Assembly (NCBI GenBank): GCA_964383855.1
Contig: CAYLIP010000012.1
Coordinates: forward strand, 1-50,553
Direction: 5' to 3'
From: CAZHAC01 sp964383855
Lineage (GTDB): Bacteria; Chloroflexota; Dormibacteria; Dormibacterales; Dormibacteraceae
DNA: 50,553 nt
Part shown: piece by piece, positions 41,937-49,762 of the stretch
Position numbering within the stretch: position 1 is the stretch's first letter
Layout of the letters: the number at the start of each line of letters is the position of its first letter
Position numbers and translations under genes: made by a program
Notes under the pieces: generated by a model
Told to the model about the DNA's origin: nothing
Database searches by the model: none
The model's input: only the letters and a program-made list of their open reading frames with translations

Positions 41937-42542
41937 TCAGTAGGGCCGCTGCGCCGTAGCTTGAGGAGACAGCAGCCTGTATCGGTGTTCCGGACGGCCG
42001 GGCGCTCCATATCGCATGGCCAGGTCAGCCCGTCCGATCCGGCACAGGTGGTCGAGATAGCGGCGCGCGGTCACCCGGCTCACCCCCACCGAGCTGGCGA
42101 CGGCCGCCGCCGGCAGCCCCGAATCAGCGTCCGCCAGCGTTTCGATCACGAGGTCGAGGGTGGCCTCAGACAGGCCCTTTGGCAGCGGTTCCGACCGCGA
42201 GGTGCGAAGCGTCCCGAAGATCCGGTCGACCTCCGCCTGGTCGGCCTCGCGCAGGCGCGCGATGCGTTCGCGGGCGGCCTCGTAGGAGCGCATCTTCTCC
42301 TCGAAGGACGCGAATCGAAAGGGCTTAACCAGGTAGTGGACGACGCCCCCCCGCATGGCCGCACGCAGCGTCTCCACGTCGCGAGCGGCCGTGATGGCCA
42401 CCACGTCGACGTCGGGATGACCGCCGTCACGCAGGCGCTGCAGGACGTCGATGCCCGACATGTCGGGCAGGTAGATGTCGAGCAGGACGAGGTCCGGCCG
42501 CAGGCGATCCACGGCCTCCAGCGCAGCCGCGCCGGAGTGCGC
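41937..42542 (-). CDS. CitB/DcuR-family response regulator, N-terminus lost in assembly gap
   Basis: The visible 201 residues contain the later part of a receiver domain: DLVLLDIYLPDMSGIDVLQR holds the phospho-acceptor Asp, AITAARD the Thr/Ser position and YLVKPFRF the conserved Lys-Pro. A helical linker (EEKMRSYEAARERIA) leads to a C-terminal winged helix (VASSVGVSRVTARRYLDHL). This is the CitB/DctR/DcuR architecture. About 30-40 N-terminal residues fall in the N run. The partner kinase gene lies on the other side of the gap. It probably controls the divergent ABC operon. Confidence 0.85.
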   Translation of the reverse strand, partial: AHSGAAALEAVDRLRPDLVLLDIYLPDMSGIDVLQRLRDGGHPDVDVVAITAARDVETLRAAMRGGVVHYLVKPFRFASFEEKMRSYEAARERIARLREADQAEVDRIFGTLRTSRSEPLPKGLSEATLDLVIETLADADSGLPAAAVASSVGVSRVTARRYLDHLCRIGRADLAMRYGAPGRPEHRYRLLSPQATAQRPY

Positions 42543-42642
42543 NNNNNNNNNNNNNNNNNNNNNNNNNNNNNNNNNNNNNNNNNNNNNNNNNNNNNNNNNN
42601 NNNNNNNNNNNNNNNNNNNNNNNNNNNNNNNNNNNNNNNNNN
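42543..42642. other. Assembly gap of 100 N
   Basis: Exactly 100 N, the conventional size for a scaffold gap of unknown length. It removes the kinase 3' end and the regulator 5' end. The apparent in-frame fusion through the gap is accidental. Confidence 0.97.
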
Positions 42643-44045
42643 TCCTCCGGGATCCCGGGGCCGTTGTCGCGCACGCGCAGCACGAGCGTGTCCTCGTGGA
42701 CGCCGACCGCCACATCGACGGCGGCGCCAGGCTGGCCGGCGACCGCCTCCATGGCGTTGTCGATGAGGTTGCCGAGCAGCGTGATCAGATCGTCGTGGTC
42801 GAGCACCCCGCCCGTGCTCGACGCCTCCGTGACCTGCAGCTCGATTCCGCGCTCAGCGGCCACCGCCGCCTTGGCCAGCAGCAGGGCGGCAAGCACAGGG
42901 TCACCGACGCGGGCGACGATGGCCTCGGTCAGCTCCTGCTGCACGGCCGAGGTCTGGGCGATCAGCTCCATCGCCTCCTCGCCCCGGCCCAGCTCGACCA
43001 GCCCGGCGATCGTGTGCAGACGGTTCGAGAACTCGTGCGCCTGCGCCCGCAGCGCGTCTGTGAGCCCGGTGATGCCGACTCTGGGCGCGATCCTCGCCAG
43101 CTCGGTGGCGTCGCGAAACGTGGTCACGAAACCCAGCTCGCGGTCGCGCACCGATACCGGCCGGCGGGAGGCCACCAGGGCACGCCCGCCCACCATCACC
43201 ACCTCGTCCGCGTCGTTCAGCTGCCCGCTGAGGAAAGCCAGCAGACGTCCCGGCGGCAGCAGCTGGCCCAGCTTGCGCCCGACCGCCGAGTCGTCGAGCT
43301 CGAGCAGCCGTTTGGCCGCGTCGTTGACCAGGGTGACGCGGCCGTCGCGGTCGGTGGCCAGGGCGCCTTCGCTGATGCGCTGCAGGGTCGCCTCCCGCTC
43401 CTGGAGCAGGCCCGCGATCTCGTGCGGCTCGAGGCCGAAGGTGACCCGCTTCACCCGCGCCGCCAGCAGCATGGAGCCGACGGCGCCGAGCGCGAGTGCG
43501 ATCAGCACCGTGGTGGCATAGCCCGGCAGCTCGGTCAGGAGGCGGGCGCTGACCCGGGATTCCGGGAACCCGACCGAGACCATGCCGATCACCTGGCCGC
43601 CCCGGCTCCGGATCGGAGCCTTGCCCCGCGCGGCGACGCCCAGCGTCCCCTGCTGGACGCCGACCCAGGTACGCCCGGCCAGCACCGGGGCCGGGTTCTC
43701 GTCCACCGGCTGGCCGATCAGCGACGGGTTCGGGTGCGAGTACCGGATGCCGCGCCGGTCGGTGACCACCACGTAGGAGGCGCCGGTCGACCTCCTGACG
43801 GCCTCGGCCGTGGTCTGGATTCCGTGGCCGGGATCGCCTGCGACCAGCGAGGCCTGGACCTCGTCCATTGAGGCGACCGACTCCGCGATCACCAGCGCTC
43901 GCTCCTCGAACTGCGCGTCGAGCTCATGGCGCGCCTGCCAGATCGCCGCCCCCAGCCCCGCTCCGGCGGCCAGGAGAACGATGGCCAGCTGCATGGCCAG
44001 GATCTGGGTGGCAAGAGGGAGGCGGGACTTCAAGTCGCTGTCCAC
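42643..44045 (-). CDS. CitA/DcuS-family sensor histidine kinase, C-terminus lost in assembly gap
   Basis: The visible 467 residues have a first membrane helix (about 14-36, ILAMQLAIVLLAAGAGLGAA), a periplasmic PAS-like sCache sensor (VTDRRGIRYSHPNPSLIGQP), a second helix (ATTVLIALALGAVGSMLLA), a cytoplasmic PAS domain and a CitA-type H box (AHEFSNRLHTIAGLVELG). The N box (LLGNLIDNAMEAV) and the start of the G1 box (DNGPGIPE) follow. The rest of the ATP-binding domain falls in the gap. Relatives sense citrate, C4-dicarboxylates or other small acids. The GTG at 44045 is the likely start; TTG at 44051 is an alternative. Confidence 0.87.
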
Positions 44046-44082
44046 GGGCAAGGGTACTCGCGCCGATTTGGGCGGCCCGCGA

Positions 44083-44099
44083 CCAAAACGTCCAAAACG
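44083..44099 (+). promoter_or_regulatory. Tandem CCAAAACG repeat between TCS and ABC operons
   Basis: Two identical CCAAAACG boxes (44083-44090 and 44092-44099) are spaced by 9 bp within the 109-bp gap between the divergent kinase and ABC genes. A direct repeat in this place is a good candidate for the response-regulator binding site. Confidence 0.45.
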
Positions 44100-44154
44100 C
44101 ACGCAACGACCGGAAGCGTTCCCAGGACGGCACGGCGGGCCCAGAGTCGCTCGA

Positions 44155-44955
44155 GTGGAACCGGCGATCGAGCTGCGCGGCGTCACCAAGCGCTTCTCGA
44201 CCCCCTCGGGTGGCGCCTACACGGCCTTGCGCGACCTCGCCATGCGCGTCGAACCGGGCGAGTTCTGCGCCCTCGTCGGACCCACCGGCTGCGGCAAATC
44301 GACGACGCTGGCGCTGATCGCCGGGCTGGAGCCGGTCAGCGAGGGCGAGGTCCTGGTCGGCGGGCGGCCCGTCCACTCCATCCCCGGCGAGATCGGCTAC
44401 ATGTTCCAGGCCGACGCGATCTTCCCCTGGAAGTCGGTGCTGGCCAACGTCGCCGCCGGCCCGCGGTACCGGGGCAAGACGGCCGCCGAGGCAGAGGAGA
44501 TGGCGCGGGACTGGATCGCCCGGGTCGGCCTCTCCGGCTTCGAGCACCACTACCCGCACCAGCTCTCGGGCGGCATGCGCAAGCGGGTCGCGCTCGCCCA
44601 GACGCTGATCAACGAGCCGCGCATCCTGCTCATGGACGAGCCCTTCAGCGCTCTCGATGTGCAGACGCGCACGTTGATGGAGAACGAGCTGCTCACGCTC
44701 TGGTCGGCCAGCCGCGCGTCGGTCGTCTTTGTGACGCACGACCTGGAAGAGGCCGTCTCCCTTGCCGACCGGGTCTACGTCCTGACCGCAGGGCCGGCCA
44801 CCGTCAAGAGCGACTACGAGGTGAGGCTGCCCCGTCCCCGCAACGTGGCCGAGATCCGCTTCGAGGAGGGATTCCGGCGGATCTACGAGGTGATCTGGGA
44901 AGACCTCCGCGATGAGGTGCTGGTGAGCTATGAGCGCCAGAAGCGCGCTGTCTGA
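44155..44955 (+). CDS. NitT/TauT-type ABC transporter ATPase
   Basis: The 266-residue ATPase has Walker A (GPTGCGKST), Q loop (YMFQADAIFPWKSV), signature LSGGMRKRVALAQTL, Walker B (ILLMDEP) and H-loop (VTHDLEEAV). Q-loop FQxDxxxPW and the short length without a TOBE domain place it in the nitrate/taurine/aromatic (SsuB/TauB/ThiZ-like) group. The GTG at 44155 starts just before the first conserved strand. The permease ATG lies 26 nt inside its 3' end. Confidence 0.9.
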   Translation: MEPAIELRGVTKRFSTPSGGAYTALRDLAMRVEPGEFCALVGPTGCGKSTTLALIAGLEPVSEGEVLVGGRPVHSIPGEIGYMFQADAIFPWKSVLANVAAGPRYRGKTAAEAEEMARDWIARVGLSGFEHHYPHQLSGGMRKRVALAQTLINEPRILLMDEPFSALDVQTRTLMENELLTLWSASRASVVFVTHDLEEAVSLADRVYVLTAGPATVKSDYEVRLPRPRNVAEIRFEEGFRRIYEVIWEDLRDEVLVSYERQKRAV

Positions 44956-45820
44956 GACGCAGCCGGCGGCGGCCGGACGGGAGGCGACGCCGGGCGACGG
45001 TGTCGGCGAGTCGCGGCGGCGCCGCACCCGCAACCGTCGCCTGAGCATCCAGGGCCTCCGCCTGCTGGTCGCCGTGATCTGGATCGGAAGCTGGGAGCTG
45101 ACCACCCGGGCCGGCGTGGTCGACAAGTTCTTCTTCGGCCAGCCCAGCGGCATCGCGCAGCGGATGTGGACCTGGACGACCCAGGGCACGGCCCTCGGTC
45201 CGCTCTGGGTGCAGGTGGCAGCGACCATGGAGGAGACGGTCCTCGGCTTCCTGGTCGGGTCGGCGCTGGGCATCGTCGCCGGAATCCTCCTGGGAGGGAA
45301 CCGGCTGCTGGCAGACGTGTTCTCTCCGTACATCAAGGCGTTCAACTCGATCCCGCGCGTTGTGCTCGGCGCGCTCTTTGCGATCTCCCTCGGCCTCGAC
45401 TTGAAGGCCAAGGTGGCCACCGCCTCCGTGCTCGTCTTCTTCGTCGTCTTCTTCAATGCCTTCCAGGGCGTGCGCGAGGTCGACCGCAACCTGGTGGCCA
45501 ACGCGCGGATCCTGGGCGCCGGGCAGCGGCAGCTGACGGCCGAGATCGTGATCCCCTCGGCGCTCTCCTGGATCATCGCCAGCCTCCACATCAGCTTCGG
45601 GCTGGCGCTGGTCGGCGCCGTGGTCGGCGAGCTCTTCGGCGCCACCGAGGGCGTCGGCGAGCTGATCTACAACGCCAAGAACAACTTCGACGCCGATGGC
45701 GTCTTCGCCGGGATGGCGCTGCTGGCCATCGTCGCCCTCGTGGCCGAGGCGCTCATCACGGCCCTGGAAAACCGCCTGATCCGATGGCGGCCAACACCGG
45801 TCACTGACGTGGCCATCTGA
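44930..45820 (+). CDS. NitT/TauT-type ABC transporter permease
   Basis: The 296-residue protein has a 40-residue basic cytoplasmic leader and about six membrane helices (LRLLVAVIWIGSWELTTRA first). The permease loop ARILGAGQRQLTAEIVIPSA docks the ATPase. It resembles SsuC/TauC/ThiX-like permeases. The start overlaps the ATPase gene by 26 nt, and the binding-protein gene follows after 11 nt. The transporter needs only this one permease as a homodimer. Confidence 0.9.
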   Translation: MSARSALSETQPAAAGREATPGDGVGESRRRRTRNRRLSIQGLRLLVAVIWIGSWELTTRAGVVDKFFFGQPSGIAQRMWTWTTQGTALGPLWVQVAATMEETVLGFLVGSALGIVAGILLGGNRLLADVFSPYIKAFNSIPRVVLGALFAISLGLDLKAKVATASVLVFFVVFFNAFQGVREVDRNLVANARILGAGQRQLTAEIVIPSALSWIIASLHISFGLALVGAVVGELFGATEGVGELIYNAKNNFDADGVFAGMALLAIVALVAEALITALENRLIRWRPTPVTDVAI

Positions 45821-45831
45821 AGGAGGTACGT

Positions 45832-46863
45832 ATGAGGGGGTATCAGCGAGCGCTAGGCGCCGCCTTCGGGGCGGTGATCGCCCTCAGCGCGTGCGGTGGC
45901 AGCAGCTCGACATCGACCTCGGCGTCGAGCGCGCCGGCCGACGTCAAGATCATGGTCGGGGGGCTCAGCAAGCAGATCTACCTGCCCAACATGCTCACCC
46001 AGCAGCTCGGCTACTTCAAGGCGGAGAACCTGAACGTGACCCTGGTCGACGAGGGTTCCGGGCAGGGTTCAGAGGACGAGGTGGTGGCGGGCAACGTGGA
46101 CGCCGGCTCCGGCTCCTACAACCACACCGTCGAGCTCCAGGCGGCGGGCAAGAACATCGAGACCGTCTGCCAGTTTGGCATCGCGCCCGGCGAGGCCGAG
46201 ATGGTGGCCGCCGGCAAGGCGTCTTCGGTCACCGGCGTCGCCGACCTCAAGGGCCGCAACCTCGGTGTCACCGACATCGGCTCCGGCACCCAGACCCTGA
46301 CCATGGCCCTGCTCGGCCAGAAGGGCATTTCGGGCGACCAGGCGAAGTGGGTCGCGGTGGGCGCTGGAGACACCTTCATCGCGGCCATGAACCAGGGCCG
46401 CATCGACGCCGGCATGACCACCGAGCCCACCATCTCGCGGCTCGTCCAGAGCGGGCAGGGCAAGGTGCTGGTCGACCTGCGCACGCCCGAATCGACGCGC
46501 GCCGCGCTCGGAGCCGACTATCCCTTCATCGGGATCTTCATGCGCAACGACTACGTCGCCGCGCACAAGGACGTGACCCAGCGGCTGGTCAGCGCCTACG
46601 TCAAGACACTGAAGTGGATGCACTCGCACAGCGCCGAGGAGATCGCCGCCAAGATGCCGTCCGACTACTACGCGGGCGACAAGGCCCTCTACGTGTCGGC
46701 GCTGAAGAACCAGCTGGCCATCTTCGGCACCGACTGCAAGATGCCCCAGGGCGGTCCCGAGAACGTGCTCAAGATCGAGCAGAGCTTCGTCTCCAAGTTC
46801 AAGGGCAAGACCGCGGACTTGAGCAAGACCTACACCAACGAGTTTGCCAACAAGGCCGGTTAG
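45832..46863 (+). CDS. NMT1/SsuA-like ABC substrate-binding lipoprotein
   Basis: The 343-residue protein has a short signal (ALGAAFGAVIALSAC) with lipobox Cys in LSACGG and a Ser/Thr linker, so it is a lipoprotein. The mature part is the NMT1/THI5-like fold: GGLSKQIYLPNMLTQQLGYF, VVAGNVDAGSGSYNHTVELQ and GRNLGVTDIGSGTQT. Such proteins bind sulfonates, nitrate, pyrimidine precursors or aromatic acids; the ligand here is unknown. A Shine-Dalgarno (AAGGAGG) precedes the ATG. A hairpin terminator follows 17 nt after the stop. Confidence 0.9.
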   Translation: MRGYQRALGAAFGAVIALSACGGSSSTSTSASSAPADVKIMVGGLSKQIYLPNMLTQQLGYFKAENLNVTLVDEGSGQGSEDEVVAGNVDAGSGSYNHTVELQAAGKNIETVCQFGIAPGEAEMVAAGKASSVTGVADLKGRNLGVTDIGSGTQTLTMALLGQKGISGDQAKWVAVGAGDTFIAAMNQGRIDAGMTTEPTISRLVQSGQGKVLVDLRTPESTRAALGADYPFIGIFMRNDYVAAHKDVTQRLVSAYVKTLKWMHSHSAEEIAAKMPSDYYAGDKALYVSALKNQLAIFGTDCKMPQGGPENVLKIEQSFVSKFKGKTADLSKTYTNEFANKAG

Positions 46864-46879
46864 CAACTCCTCCGTCTTC

Positions 46880-46916
46880 GTGGGGTCGGGTCGGTGGATC
46901 CGGCCCCACATCTTTC
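46880..46916 (+). terminator. Terminator hairpin after ABC operon
   Basis: GTGGGGTCGG and CCGGCCCCAC form a 10-bp stem with one G-U pair and a 10-nt loop, followed by ATCTTT. It starts 17 nt after the binding-protein stop. Confidence 0.6.
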
Positions 46917-46952
46917 CCAACAGCGGCCCCTATCCCTTATTTTGGAGCGGCG

Positions 46953-48080
46953 TTGTCCTCCAAGCCACCACCCACGGCGGCCGACAGCCGCCTGGGCGAC
47001 GCGGTCCGGCACCATCGGGAAAGGATCCTCGACCGGCTCTGCGAGCTCGAGTGGGCGGCCGACCCGAGCCATCCCCAGGCACTGGTCCGTGGGCCCGAGG
47101 TGGTCCGCCCGCGGGCCACTCTCTTCCTCGACGCCCTGCTCGCCGGTCTCGAGGAAGGCGATTGGACGGCCTTCGACACCTTCATCGCCCGCCGCTCGAT
47201 CGAACTTCTCGAGGCCGGCGTGGTCACGGTCGACGCCCTCAACCAGAGAGCGCTCACGCTGGCCACCTTCCTCATCCCCTTCGTCCTCGCCGAGCCCGAT
47301 CCGGGGCCCTTGATGGTCAGCCTTTTCGGCGTCATGCAGTCTCTCAGCGGCGGCATCGTCGCGCGCTACAACCGCAGCCTGCTCCAGGACTCCCAGCGGC
47401 TGGACGACCTGAAGACGATGTTCCTGCGGATGACGGGCCATGAGCTGCGGGCCCCGCTCGGCAACATCCGGGGCTATGCCTCGCTGCTGCGGGCAGGCGA
47501 CCTCGGCGTCCTTCCGGAGAGCGCGGCGCCTGCCGTCGAAGCCGTGGACAAGGCCGCCTCAGGCGCCCTGGCGATGATCGACCGGCTGGTCGAGGTCGCA
47601 CGCCTGGAGAGCGGCGGCGAGGCCCTCCATCGCGAGCGCCACACTCTCGCCGCCATCACGAGGTCCGCGATCGAGCCGCTGAGGGAGGCCATCGCGGCCG
47701 CCGAGATCGAGCTCGAGGTGGAGGCTCTTCAGGGCGACGCGGCGGTCGATGCGGACGAGGTCGGGATCGCCCTTCGCAACCTCGTCGGCAACGCGCTCAA
47801 GTACGCGGCGGCCGGCGGCGTGATCAAGATCCGGTCACGGCGCGAGGGCGATGACGCGGTGTTCGAGGTCGAGGACCGCGGGCCCGGCATCGCCCCCGAC
47901 GAGGTGCCGCACCTCTTCGAGCGCTATTACCGCTCGGAGCGATCACGCCAGAGCGGCGTCAACGGCAGCGGACTCGGCCTCTACATCGTCAGGCGGATTG
48001 CCGAGCTGCACGGCGGCGAGGCGAGCGTGCAGAGCCGCCCCGGGCAGGGGGCGACGTTCCGGCTGCGGCTGCGGGCTTGA
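46953..48080 (+). CDS. Soluble sensor histidine kinase with RsbR-like N-terminal domain
   Basis: The 375-residue kinase has no membrane helix or signal peptide. Residues 10-145 are helical (TFIARRSIELLEAGVVTVDA) and resemble the globin-like/RsbR N-terminal sensor domain. The HisKA domain follows with H box TGHELRAPLGNIRGY, then the HATPase domain with N box (LRNLVGNALKYAA), G1 (DRGPGIAPDE), F box (LFERYYR) and G2 (GSGLGLYIV). The TTG at 46953 is set by a Shine-Dalgarno (TGGAG) 8 nt upstream. No response regulator is adjacent, so it is an orphan kinase. Its last 92 bp overlap the convergent hydrolase gene. Confidence 0.87.
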   Translation: MSSKPPPTAADSRLGDAVRHHRERILDRLCELEWAADPSHPQALVRGPEVVRPRATLFLDALLAGLEEGDWTAFDTFIARRSIELLEAGVVTVDALNQRALTLATFLIPFVLAEPDPGPLMVSLFGVMQSLSGGIVARYNRSLLQDSQRLDDLKTMFLRMTGHELRAPLGNIRGYASLLRAGDLGVLPESAAPAVEAVDKAASGALAMIDRLVEVARLESGGEALHRERHTLAAITRSAIEPLREAIAAAEIELEVEALQGDAAVDADEVGIALRNLVGNALKYAAAGGVIKIRSRREGDDAVFEVEDRGPGIAPDEVPHLFERYYRSERSRQSGVNGSGLGLYIVRRIAELHGGEASVQSRPGQGATFRLRLRA

Positions 48081-48993
48081 CCGCGTTGCCGGCCATGAGC
48101 CGGCGCAGCTGGGAGCGGCGCAGCCGGGCCGGCTCGGTCTCGGCCACGAACTCCTCGACCAGCCCCGCGAAGGCCTCCGGCCGCTCCGAATGCGGGAAGT
48201 GGCCGACCCCCGGCATGATCTCGAGCCGGCTGGTCGGCATCGCCCGGGCGGCCTGGGAAGCGTGGCCGGCCGGGATGATGCGGTCGCGATCGCCCCAGAT
48301 GATCAGGGTCGGCACCAGCGCCGCCAGGTAGAGCCGGTCGTTGGCGGTGAGGCGCTGGCCCTGCACGCCGACGACCGTGCGCAGGGTGTCGATGAAGGCG
48401 CGCCGCGCGCTCGGATCGGCCAGTCCGCGGTAGCACTCCCAGAGCTCCCGAAGCTCCGGTGAGTCGACGCCCAGCGAGTGGAGCCGCCTTGAGATGCCGG
48501 CCACGAGGTCCATGGCCGGGCGCGGGAAGCCGAGCGGCATCACGTACTCGGAGCCGGGCAGGGCGAGAACGCGAAGGAGGGGGGTGACATCGCTGCCCAG
48601 GCCGCCGCTGGCGACCAGGACCATGCGATCGACCAGCTCCGGGAAGTGGTAGGCGACCTGCATGACCACGCCGCCGCCCAGAGAGTGGCCGGCAAAGGTG
48701 GCGTGGGAGTGGCCGAGCACCAGCATCAGGTCGCGGATCACGGCGGCGCCCCCCGCCGGCGAGCTGTCGGGTGCCGCTTCGGAGGCGCCGTGGCCGGGAA
48801 GATCGGGAGCGAGCAGGGTGAACCGGTGGCTCAGGCGTTCGACGACCCCGCTCCAGGTCCGGCTGGAGCTGGCGATGCCGTGCACGAGGACGAGCAGCGG
48901 GCCGTGCCCGGCGGTGCGATAGGCCACCGTGCGCCCGTGGATCACGCGGGTCCTCGGCGCCCACACCGCTGCCGCGGGGCGTCGGTTGGTCAC
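47989..48993 (-). CDS. Alpha/beta hydrolase
   Basis: The 334-residue protein has the alpha/beta-hydrolase fold: oxyanion segment LVLVHGIASSSRTW, nucleophile elbow AGHSLGGG with Ser, acid residue in WGDRDRIIP and catalytic His in GVGHFPHSE. It resembles esterases, haloperoxidase-like and C-C bond hydrolases; the substrate is unknown. The last 40 residues are basic and low-complexity (PARGGSARSPRRRAARQSA) and lie opposite the kinase 3' end, so the true C-terminus could be shorter in function. It has no signal peptide. Confidence 0.85.
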   Translation of the reverse strand: MTNRRPAAAVWAPRTRVIHGRTVAYRTAGHGPLLVLVHGIASSSRTWSGVVERLSHRFTLLAPDLPGHGASEAAPDSSPAGGAAVIRDLMLVLGHSHATFAGHSLGGGVVMQVAYHFPELVDRMVLVASGGLGSDVTPLLRVLALPGSEYVMPLGFPRPAMDLVAGISRRLHSLGVDSPELRELWECYRGLADPSARRAFIDTLRTVVGVQGQRLTANDRLYLAALVPTLIIWGDRDRIIPAGHASQAARAMPTSRLEIMPGVGHFPHSERPEAFAGLVEEFVAETEPARLRRSQLRRLMAGNAVKPAAAAGTSPPARGGSARSPRRRAARQSA

Positions 48994-49045
48994 GCCCCGA
49001 CGCTACCAGACCGGGAATGCGGCGCCTGGTATCGGCGGTTGCCGC

Positions 49046-49693
49046 TCAGCCGCCCAGGCCGCAGATGCGCAGGAACTCCGAGCGGAGGTTGGGGCTTCGC
49101 TCGTACTCCCCGCGCCAGAAGGTCGTCCGCGTGCGCGACTCGGCCTCCCTGACGCCGCGCATCTGGGTGCAGAGGTGCACCGCCTCCAGATAGAGGGCGA
49201 CGCCGTGAGCTTCCAGGATGCCCTCCAGCGCCCCCACGATCTGCTGGCCCAGGCGCTCCTGGACCGAGAAGCGGGCGCCGAACATGCGCACCAGGCGAGT
49301 CAGCTTGGAGATGCCGATGATGTGCTCGTGCGCGATGTAGGCCACGTGGGCGTGCCCGAAGAAGGGCAGCGCGTGGTGCTCGCACAGTGAATAGAAGAGG
49401 ATCGGGCCCTCCACGATCTGGCTGAGCTCGCAATCGGGCCCGTGCTGGCACTCGGTCGGAAAGGCGGTGACCAGCTTGGGGTCGCCCTCATAGCCGGCGG
49501 TGGCGTCGTACAGCGCGCGCAGGAAGCGCTGCGGGGTGCGCTCGGTGCCCGGTGTTTGCAGGTCCATGCCCATGGCGCCCAGGATCTCCGCCATCCAGCC
49601 CTCGTAGCGCTGCCACTGCTCGGCGGAGATTTCGCGGTGGTTGATGCGCTCCCAGGAGCGGTCGCTCTCCTCCTCCTCGAGGGGCGTGAACAT
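49046..49693 (-). CDS. folE: GTP cyclohydrolase I
   Basis: The enzyme converts GTP to 7,8-dihydroneopterin triphosphate, the first step of folate and pterin synthesis. The 215-residue protein has the signature YSLCEHHALPFFGHAHVAYI, with zinc ligands Cys and His, the loop GISKLTRLVRMFGARFSVQE, and the third zinc ligand Cys in HLCTQMRGV. The ATG at 49693 has AAGGTG upstream; a GTG two codons earlier is also possible, and the much longer upstream frame is a shadow of the divergent gene. TATTTT at 49710-49715 on the minus strand may be its -10. No other folate gene is near. Confidence 0.94.
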   Translation of the reverse strand: MFTPLEEEESDRSWERINHREISAEQWQRYEGWMAEILGAMGMDLQTPGTERTPQRFLRALYDATAGYEGDPKLVTAFPTECQHGPDCELSQIVEGPILFYSLCEHHALPFFGHAHVAYIAHEHIIGISKLTRLVRMFGARFSVQERLGQQIVGALEGILEAHGVALYLEAVHLCTQMRGVREAESRTRTTFWRGEYERSPNLRSEFLRICGLGG

Positions 49694-49762
49694 GCTCACC
49701 TTGAACCGCAAAATAGCACGCGATCCGAACCGGGCATCTGCTACCTTCCGACGGTTCATCTC

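Noticed and set aside
41937..44189. A single 750-residue kinase-regulator fusion reading through the N run
   Set aside because: The gap is exactly 100 N, a placeholder. The frame match is accidental, and CitA/CitB proteins are normally separate.
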